Below, in pieces: positions 1 through 7,400 of a stretch of 15,000 nt of DNA. Made by a program: the position numbers and the translations under genes. The notes under the pieces were generated by a model. It worked only from the letters and a program-made list of their open reading frames with translations. It was not told the origin of the DNA and did not search any database. The stretch's first letter is position 1. Each line of letters begins with the position of its first letter. The stretch is from Pigoraptor vietnamica (taxonomy: Eukaryota > Opisthokonta > Filasterea), in the NCBI GenBank assembly GCA_943704525.1, contig CALSCQ010002998.1:1-15000 (forward strand). The letters run 5' to 3'.

Positions 1-42
1 CTCTCTCTCTCTCTGTCTCTCTCACACACACACACACACACA

Positions 43-124
<82 letters not shown>

Positions 125-246
125 GCGCGCACGCATACATACATACACACACACACACACATACACTGGAACACATACCAAAAGAAGCACACACGCACAC
201 ACGCACACACACATACACACAACACAGGCACACACATGCACACAAC

Positions 247-320
<74 letters not shown>

Positions 321-329
321 CACACACAC
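1..329. repeat. Compound CT/CA microsatellite, probable intron of a leftward gene
   Basis: Two (CT)n runs (about 1-22 and 43-69) alternate with (CA)n runs. A longer degenerate CA region with CATA and GCAC variants follows, then a strictly alternating purine/pyrimidine run at 245-319. On the minus strand it reads (TG)n followed by (AG)n and begins exactly at a GT donor (329-328) that ends the coding exon at 330-452. I therefore read the tract as intronic for that gene. The intron acceptor is outside the window, so its full length is unknown. Open frames through the repeat give only Cys/Val or similar dipeptide strings and are not genes. Confidence 0.85.
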
Positions 330-452
330 CTTTTGGCCTGGCGATCCCTTGCACAGCGCACGAACAAGGGCATCCAACTCGTTAATGTCGCTGTTGATCT
401 TCGCTGTCAAGCCCAGTTTTACGTAGGCGCAGGGGTCGTGCGGTTCCGACAT
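330..452 (-). CDS. First coding exon of an unidentified gene running off the left edge (partial)
   Basis: The product is not recognised. The reverse strand has an ATG at 452-450, the first Met after an in-frame TGA six bases upstream, followed by 41 codons without a stop. It ends AAG at position 330, directly before a GTGTGT donor, phase 0. Residues 1-20 read MSEPHDPCAYVKLGLTAKIN; residues 21-36 continue SDINELDALVRALCKG, a probable amphipathic helix. Almost every codon ends in G or C, as in the neighbouring genes, while the flanking non-coding DNA is repeat or AT-richer. That codon use is the main evidence that this is coding. It is transcribed divergently from the F-box gene, with 280 bp between the two ATGs. 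The heptad-like Leu/Ile pattern could suit a small coiled-coil subunit or the N terminus of a trafficking protein, but that is a guess. An alternative is that the frame is open by chance. Confidence 0.6.
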
Positions 453-732
453 TCTTCACAATTAAGTCGCAGAGACTATTAGCGATTTTTGTGTTGTGCC
501 GATGTCGGCGACAGTAGTGACAGACACTGTCTTTGGCACCGGCGGTGATTTTGTACTATCCACCTTACACGGACTCGAGACACGGACAGTCGTTGGTCGT
601 TGACCTTTTCCGTGTGCGTCTTCCTTTTCACACAAATGGAACACTCATTGCGTTTTTTTTTTTTTTGCGAAGCAGCAACCTCGTCACCCTTCTCTCGCAA
701 CTACGCGCGTTGACCGCCTTCGAACAGCAACA
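453..732. promoter_or_regulatory. Divergent spacer between the left-edge gene and the F-box gene
   Basis: These 280 bp separate two head-to-head start codons and so probably hold both promoters and 5' UTRs. Visible elements are a GCCGA-TG-TCGGC inverted repeat around 498-509, a GACAG-ACA-CTGTC inverted repeat near 520-532, and a T14 homopolymer at 653-666. On the + strand an upstream ATG at 636 opens a short frame closing at 711-713, before the F-box start. No TATA box is recognisable. Transcription start sites cannot be placed from the sequence. Confidence 0.5.
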
Positions 733-2811
733 ATGGAGAACCTCCCAGAGGACATCTTTCGTGCGATTCTCGAGTTTGTGTTCGATCCGCCCTTCGATGT
801 TGAGAAGCGGCCATCCACGAGCGCCTTCGGAGCATGTACGGTGAGATTGGGAGCGCTTTGTTTTTTTATATTATTTAGTTTTGTATGTTTTGCTGACACT
901 GTCATATCGCTCAGCGGGCGTTCCCGTTGACGAGGCGCTTCGTCGCCCGTGCCTCAACGACCCTCCTGAGCCATGGATGCACCAAATCGACCCTTACGAG
1001 CGCCGCAACTTCGCAACCCTCGCGTCAATGCGCCTCACTTGTCGCTGGATGCGCGATGCCGTCGACCTCTACTTTGGGTTCGATAAGGAAGGCATGCCTG
1101 ACGCCCTCTATGAGCGGATTGCGAAGGAGTGCCGCGCCATTGCGCCGACCTCAAGTGAGCTCTTTGGCGGTTCACTCTTCAGTTGGTTATTGTGCACTAC
1201 TTACGCTTCGCCTTAACGCAGCGGAACATCGGCCCGGCGTTAAACTGACAGCAATGGGATTCGAACATATCCTCACGCGCCAGTGCATTGCGGCGCTGCG
1301 TGCTCGTCTTGAGACTCCCATGATCCCCGTGCGCGCGCGCAAGTTTGCGCACGAGAAGAAGCGAGAGGCAGAGGTGAGCGCCTTCCGTGGAGATGGTTTT
1401 TTCTGTATGTATAAAATCTAACGTAAAAAACTGCGCATTTAATATATCGCAGGGCCAATCGCCAACGTCGTTTGCGTTCGCGGCGGCCGAGGCGAGCGGC
1501 ATACTTTCGCGCTCGGCTTTTCTCTCAGCGATCCGCGCCGTATCCTTCGAGCGACGGGCGGTTCTTGCACGCGCTACTTTTGCCAGCATGGCCCGTTGCG
1601 AGTTTGATGCCGTGCTTCCCGAGGGGGTGCTTCACAACTCCGATAGCGATGCTGCGGTGAGTATATACTTGTGCAGATTGGGGAAGCGTTGTTGGTGGGA
1701 GCTAATCTCCCGACTGCAGGTGACGGTACGCTTCTGCGTGTATCTGCGAAAGGCCTATGTGGTAGCGTCCGACCGCTGCCTCACGATTGCCGTGCGAGCG
1801 CTCAACGGGGAGTATGTGGGAATCTTCAGCGCGCATCTGGACCGCAGTGTGCCGCATTATCCAACGACATTTCATGGCGGCGATGTTCGCGAGGACCCCT
1901 CTAACTTTTTTTGGGGACCATCGTATTCTCCGTCATCCGATTCCGTTTCGTTTTACGATGAAGGCTTCTTTAATCGCCTCGCACATGCGCTGGGGTTGGG
2001 CCACATCCCGATTCCGCCACCCCATTCTGATTCCGACGTTGATGGCGTCGTTGCGTTTTTCGTCGAGTGGCTTTCGCGATGCGTGTGCGACTACGACGAA
2101 CGCATCGCTCCGGGTCTTTGGATTATCGAACGTCCAGCCGACATCGACCTCGTCCGTCGTCGCTTTCGAACGATGGACAATTTTCGTATTTGGGGCTGTC
2201 GAGATTACGGCTCTGTTCTCGATTCCTCCGCCGAGCGAATTGCCGCTTCTGTTCGTGTTCCCACGAGAGGGCTTGCAATCTATATTCGTTCGCTCGATCG
2301 CTGGGCGATGCTTGGGGAGATGACTGCGGGGTCGGGAAGGGTCTCGCTCGTGTGTGGCACACGATTCGGTGGTTGCGCTGGCGCCTGGCGCACTTTGAGG
2401 ATAGTGACGTCCGACGTGTCGATTCGCCTTCACGTTGCGGCCTTCTACGGGGGTGGGGGCGAGTCCAACACATCGTATTTCTCTCTCGCGGCCTTTGCAT
2501 GTGCGTCGACGTACTCTTCTTGCGCAGCCGTTGGACTGGACCGTCAGTCGTCGCCTCATGCGTGGGTGCCGGTGTTGTGGGCGGGACGGGTAACAGGGGA
2601 CATGTCGTTTCTCTGTGCCAAAAAGGAATTTTGGCTGCGTATGCGAGGGCTTCAACCCATAGTCGTTCCTGACGAACTGCGAGTGCCAGCGCCGGGCACG
2701 AGCGGGGAGCTTGACTTGATCGCACGTGCGGTGAAAACAATTGACGATATATGGGATTACGGATTGCTTATGGAGATGGTGCGACCCGAGTTGATGTGCT
2801 GGATTGAATGA
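733..2811 (+). CDS. F-box protein, five exons, 596 aa
   Basis: Predicted substrate-recognition subunit of an SCF (Skp1-Cullin-F-box) ubiquitin ligase; the substrate is unknown. Exons: 733-835, 915-1154, 1222-1373, 1453-1656, 1720-2811, with stop TGA at 2809-2811. Introns 2 to 4 have GTGAG donors and CAG acceptors, and their phases (1, 0, 0) keep the frame. Intron 1 is less certain: GT at 836 with CAG at 912-914 is in frame, and the alternative GTGAGA at 841 with AG at 933-934 gives five fewer residues. The start has a strong context (A at -3, G at +4). The F-box is in two pieces: LPEDIFRAILEFVF at residues 4-17 is helix 1, and a stretch at about 66-88 containing SMRLTCRWMRDAV supplies the later helices. 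A ~45-residue Pro-rich insertion separates them. The remaining ~500 residues show no LRR, WD40 or Kelch repeats that I can recognise, only a mixed globular sequence. Being an F-box protein is well supported; anything more specific is not. Confidence 0.78.
1657..1719 (+). other. In-frame, stop-free 63-bp intron (intron 4 of the F-box gene)
   Basis: The segment begins GTGAGT, ends CTGCAG, is a multiple of three and contains no stop in the gene's frame. Retention would add 21 residues rather than truncate the protein. I treat it as an intron because both splice sites match the others in the window and the encoded residues lack the surrounding composition. Confidence 0.7.
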
Positions 2812-2876
2812 ATTCCCTGAAGCCTTATGTGAGCCCTGTGTGAGGAAGGTACGTGGTTGCGACGCCATAGAATATC

Positions 2877-2892
2877 CCCGTAAACTTACGGG
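2877..2892. other. Short hairpin 65 bp after the F-box stop codon
   Basis: CCCGTAA (2877-2883) and TTACGGG (2886-2892) are perfect inverted repeats separated by two bases. A six-pair stem with a four-base loop is the more realistic fold. It may mark the 3' UTR of the F-box mRNA; its function is unknown. Confidence 0.4.
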
Positions 2893-3279
2893 AGGAAAGG
2901 CCCACCTCAGATCTAATGACTCCAAAAATGATGCTGGTTGACAACCCACCAACTTGCCAACTACTCGTTGAATCACCGGGTAAGTTAAATACAACCCTCC
3001 ATTTTTAGGAGTTTGCGCGCATTTGCGTCTGCTCGGCACTTCTTTTTTGAAGTTCTCTTAATCGAGTGGAAGACACGGCTTGGTGCGAGGTACCCGCCCA
3101 CGCTCACGTGTTGTCGTATTGAGGTGAGGGCCGCCTTTTCGTCCACATCGTTCACTTCCATTTCGCAAAACAGTATGTATTTATTGACAGAATATTCGCT
3201 CGTTCGCACAGTTGCGCACACCGCGTGCAAAAAAGGCGCGCGTTGACACACGGTCATACGAAGCACACACCTGCGTATC

Positions 3280-3315
3280 AGAGAGAGAGAGAGAGAGAGC
3301 GAAGAGAGAGAGAGA
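3280..3315. repeat. GA-rich simple repeat
   Basis: This is an imperfect (GA)n tract interrupted once by GCGAA. It lies in the spacer upstream of the nucleoporin gene. GA tracts can act as promoter elements, but nothing here shows that this one does. Confidence 0.9.
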
Positions 3316-3794
3316 AATGGAGATTAGACGAAGGGTCGCACAATATCGCGTGTTTTGAGGGCGTGAGTTTCGGTGCGAGTGCGTGGGCATCAGTAGTGAA
3401 GAAGGTTTGGTATTTTCATGCCATGAAATGGCTCAAATCTGTTGAGCTTGATTTGAAAAAACTCATCAATTGCAGACACACACTCGCACGTGCCAACCAC
3501 AACACACGACAGACGGAAAACGACGCACATACCTCAACTAGAGTGACGGCCTCACGCTTCATAATGTCTGTTCTGTGTATTCCCTTGCGCGCGTGTTTTC
3601 GTTCTAAAGCGTGTGTGCGCGTGTGCGTGTGCACGTGGAAGTCGGCCATGAGCGAGTGCTCGTAGCACTTTCAACTCAAAATGCTGCGTAATTTGCTTCA
3701 TTTCACAACAGAATTCAAATAAATTGGCCGACCAAATCCACTCGAGTAGGGACTCACTTTCCCGCCTTGCACTGTATGCGCCGATTCATTTCTT

Positions 3795-3824
3795 ACACAC
3801 GCGTGACACGCGACACGCGTGTGT
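3795..3824. promoter_or_regulatory. ACGCG-rich inverted repeat upstream of the POM152-like gene
   Basis: An 11-bp perfect inverted repeat (3795-3805 and 3814-3824) flanks an 8-base loop. It contains two ACGCGT hexamers (3799-3804 and 3815-3820) and a third ACGCG (3808-3812) in the loop, so the ACGCG core occurs three times within 21 bp. ACGCGT is the MluI cell-cycle box recognised by MBF-type (Swi6/Mbp1) factors in yeasts. Here it sits about 180 bp before the start codon. The motif is seen directly; a regulatory role is inference. Confidence 0.45.
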
Positions 3825-3914
3825 GTTCTTCACAGTTATTATATACGTGGCGTGCGTGTGCGTGAGACTTTGAACGTCTCTCCTACTTCTCTTGTGTTAC
3901 TTCGCTTGCTGTAG

Positions 3915-3988
3915 ATGCGCACCGCGCACGTCTTTCCGTGAGCGGTCGCGTCGTCCGTTACGCCAATCACATGCTTGTCTCGGCGTGA
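3915..3988 (+). promoter_or_regulatory. Two minimal upstream ORFs in the probable 5' leader of the POM152-like gene
   Basis: ATG at 3915 opens an 8-codon frame ending TGA at 3939-3941. ATG at 3971 opens a 5-codon frame ending TGA at 3986-3988, 19 bases before the main start. Both close before the coding ATG at 4008, so they could reduce or tune translation if the transcript starts upstream of 3915. The transcription start is not known. Confidence 0.35.
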
Positions 3989-4007
3989 AACATAGCCCTT
4001 CGTTCCC

Positions 4008-4396
4008 ATGGCGGACGCACACGCCGTTGCGCCTGCAACGGTGATCCGGGGCGGTCCTTCGTGGAATCTCCCCGGCACTGTCGAGCAGCGCATTCTCGGA
4101 GGGCGCTTCATGTGCATCGCCGCGGTCGTTCTCGCGTCTGTGGTTGTGTTTCCGTCGTATTTTTGGTTGTCGCTCTCGATTGGGCTCGCGTTGATGGTGC
4201 CACTCATGCTGACGGATGAGCCGTGGCGTGCGATTCGGTTCGCCATTGTGCTGGTGGCCGTGTGCCTCTTCACGGTTCTCATTCGAGCGGATGTGAGTGG
4301 CCGTCTGTTAACAGTTGCACGCTGGCGTTGGCTTGATGCACTTGTGGTGCATGGTTGGTGTCCTATTGTGCGTGTGTGTGTGTGTGTGTTTGTGTG

Positions 4397-4428
<32 letters not shown>

Positions 4429-7400
4429 CGTGTGTGTGCGTGTGTGTGTGTGTTTGTGTGAGTGAGTGAGTTTGTGTGTGTGTGTGTGCATGCGGGTGTG
4501 TGTGTGTGCGCGTGCGTGTGGTGTATGTGTGTGTGTGTATGTGCGTGCGTGTGTGTGTGTGTGTGTGTGCGTGCGGGTATGTGTGTGTGTGTGTGTGTGT
4601 GCGGGTGTGTGTGTGTGTGTGTGCGTGTGTGTGTGCGTGTGTGTGTGTGTTTGTGTGAGTGAGTGAGTTTGTGTGTGTATGTGTGCATGCGGGTGTGTGT
4701 GTGTGTGTGTGCGTGTGGTGTATGTGTGTGTGTGTGTGTGTGCGTGCGTGTGTGTGTGTGTGTGTGCGTGCGGGTGTGTGTGTGCATGCATGCGTGTATT
4801 TGTGTGAAATTGCATTCTAACTCCCCCCTCTTCACAGGTTATTGTCATTGTGACCAACAGCGGCGCCGCTGCTTCGGATGGCATCGCAGTGCCCCCATCA
4901 GCCGCACTCGCCGCTCGCAAGGGCGCCGCAACGCCCGCCACCGAAGTCCAAGTCAACGTCTTCCCGAAGCCTCGCATCGAACTCTTTGGCGACGCCGACA
5001 TTTGTCCGGGAGAAAACGCCACGCTTGTGTTTGCCATGAGCGACGGCGGGCCGTGGCGCTTCAACCTGACGCTCTCGCAGGAGGGGCGCGAGGTCGCCCT
5101 CTTGCCGTTCAACGTGACGGGACCGGAGTACAGGGTGCGTGTTATGCGCGAGATCTGTTGGTAGGGAATGGGGTCTTGTTTAATGGAGTGTCGTTTGTGA
5201 GTGCACATGCCCTGTTATCGCCTGTCTGCAAGCGACACGCGTTGCCAGTTGATCCGTGTTATTCGGTCGTCTCTTTTCTCTGTCGTTATCTAACTGCCCA
5301 AGTTAGAGTCTTTCTCTTCTCACACACGCGTGCGCACATTTCCCCTCTCTCAGTACCACACGTCGCAACCGGGCGTCTACGAGTTTGAGCACGTCAGGCG
5401 CCGCGGCAGCCCGCTCGGCGGACTCGGTCACGTGATGTCTCAGCGGAAGGTGTGCGAGGCGGCGTTTGAGGGCCGCGCGAGCGTGCGCGCCCACCCGAGC
5501 CCCTCGGTCACGTGGTCTGCCGAGGAGGTGTGCCAGGACCGCGCCAACGGGACGATCGCCATGCGGTTTGAGGGCACGCCGCCGTTCACGGTCCGCTACG
5601 AATTTCAGGACTCGTCCTGCGACGGATCACACGCGTCGTCCGGGTGTGCGCAGGTGCGCGGGGATGCGCCCACGATCACGTCGTCGACGTACGAGCACAG
5701 CGTCACGGCTGTGTACGGCATCTCGCATCGGATAGTGTCGCTGCGGGACGCCCACTGCTCTGCCGCGGAGCTCCCGCCGCCCGTGTCCGTGCGCATGCAC
5801 CCGACCCCCGTCGCGTGGGCTTCCGGAGGCGCGTGCGAGGGTGAGAAGATTGAGGTCAAACTGTCGGGTGCGGCACCCTTCACACTCGCGTGCACACGTG
5901 CACCTGCGCGCAGCTTGCGAGGCGTCGAGAGTGGGTCTGACGGGGCTGACGGGGCTGAAGGCGTTATCGAAGCTCCGGTACCTCTGGACGAGTGCGTGGA
6001 CGTGAGCGTGGACCGTTTTGACATTGCGACGGAGAGGGGGATGACGTACAGGATCGAGGCGGTTGCCGATGCACTGTGCCCGGGTGTCGTGTCGGGCGGC
6101 GCTTACGTCGTCACCACGCATGCAAGGCCCAGCGCGCGTCTCTCGGGTGGGTTTTTGGACATGCCTTGATGTGAGGGCGGACAGGGAACGGTCTTGTTCA
6201 GGCGAACAAGGTTCACTGTGCGACGTATGTGCAGATGTGAGTGTGTGTGCGTGCGTGCGTTCTCTACTTACCCTCGCGTTTTTTTTTTTTTGGTTTTTTT
6301 TTTTTTTTTTTTTTTGGTTTTTTTTTTTTTTTCGTGTGCAGGCAAGGGCCTCCTTCCCACGGACGTCGACAGCGTGGACATTGTCGCGTCGTTCGAGGGC
6401 TCTCCTCCGTTTACTTTTGAGTACCTCACGCCCTCTGGAACCCCCGTCGTTCTCGCCGACATTTCGGAAAGCTCGCGTCGCATACCCGTCCGAGAGGCAG
6501 GCCGTTACGTTCCGCTCTCCATACGCGACCGCCACTGCTCTGGCGCCGCCGAGGGCCACGCCGACGTTCGACGTCTGCCGTCCGCGCGCATCGACAGGGA
6601 CTCGGCGCCGCGTTACGTCTGCCGCGGCGCGGAGGCGACCCTCCAGGTCATGCTGTCGACGCCGAGTGATGAGTGCCCGTTTGCGCTCACGTACAGCTTT
6701 GAGCCGAAGGGCAGCGATGCAGGTGCGTTTGTGCGGGAGACGCTGCGCGACGTCGAGGTCGGCGTAGTGCGCGTGCCCGTGCGCGGCGCGGGACGGTACA
6801 GCCTGCTGGAGGTATCGGACTGCGAAGGTGTGTCTGTGGCGCTTGAGGACGCGTGGGCGGTCGATGCCGCGGAGCGGCCGACAGTGCGCGCGGAGGGTGG
6901 CGGGACGGTGTACGAGGGGGAGTCGGCGGAGGTGAGTTGCATGACTGCCCTAAGTATTGTTGGGCGGTATCTGCGTTGTGCTGTGCGTCCGTTTTGTGTG
7001 TATGGCACGTGACCCATATGTCTGTGGTTTACCGCGTGGGCCGTTGTCTGGAACTTGCAACGCGACGCTCTCTGACGATTTCTCGCCATTGCAAATACCG
7101 TCCCACAGCTCCTCTTCACATTCGAGGGCGTGCCCCCGTTCCAACTCACGCTCTTCACACCTTCGGGCGAACCGCTCGTCCTACCCGCCATTGGTGACCA
7201 CCGAAAGAGTGTCCGCGTCACTTCCGACGGCGACTACGTCGTCGCGCGCGTCCGCGACCGCTTCTGCGAGTCTGTTCCCGAGGACGTCCGCGTGTCCGTA
7301 TCGTACCGGCAGCGATCCTTTGCACACATCTCCGTGAGTGCACATCTTGGTTCTCTATTTCATTGCTCGTGTGCATGCATGTGCGTGTGCGTGCGGTTGT

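Larger units (their letters stand above)
2812..4007. other. 1.2-kb spacer between the F-box and nucleoporin genes, no convincing gene
   Basis: This contains the 3' end of the F-box transcript and the promoter and 5' UTR of the nucleoporin gene. Its open frames on both strands (such as 3013-3246, 3225-3665 and, on the minus strand, 2985-3266) lack the GC-rich third positions of the real exons and resemble no family I know. Visible elements are a short hairpin at 2877-2892, a GA-rich repeat at 3280-3315, a hairpin at 3655-3669, an AATAAA on the + strand at 3718-3723 and one on the minus strand at 3185-3180. I see no tRNA A/B box pair or other recognisable RNA gene. It is the longest spacer in the window, so an unrecognised non-coding RNA cannot be excluded. 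Confidence 0.6.

Noticed and set aside
1-329. Repeat array considered as CRISPR-like or telomeric
   Set aside because: There are no unique spacers between conserved repeats and no telomeric unit; it is a simple dinucleotide microsatellite.
927-1421. 164-codon plus-strand frame across F-box exons 2 and 3
   Set aside because: The first part is Ser/Ala/Arg-rich shadow sequence. The real exon 2 is in another frame with the F-box motif, and only the part after 1222 is used.
2980-3008. GTAAGT to TTTTAG segment resembling an intron after the F-box gene
   Set aside because: At 29 bp it is less than half the shortest supported intron here, and no coding exon flanks it.
1933-3039. 368-codon minus-strand open frame
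   Set aside because: It is antisense to exon 5 of the F-box gene. Its composition is Arg/Pro-rich as expected for a shadow of GC-rich coding DNA, and it matches no family.
3225-3665. 146-codon plus-strand open frame
   Set aside because: It translates the GA repeat as Arg/Glu runs, lacks the codon bias of the neighbouring genes and has no recognisable motif.
4308-5208. Long His/Thr-rich minus-strand frames and Cys/Val-rich plus-strand frames
   Set aside because: They are direct translations of (CA)n/(TG)n repeats inside an intron and carry no other sequence character.
5627-6559. 310-codon minus-strand open frame
   Set aside because: It is antisense to exons 3-4 of the POM152-like gene and runs through the poly-T tract as a Lys run; no domain is recognisable.
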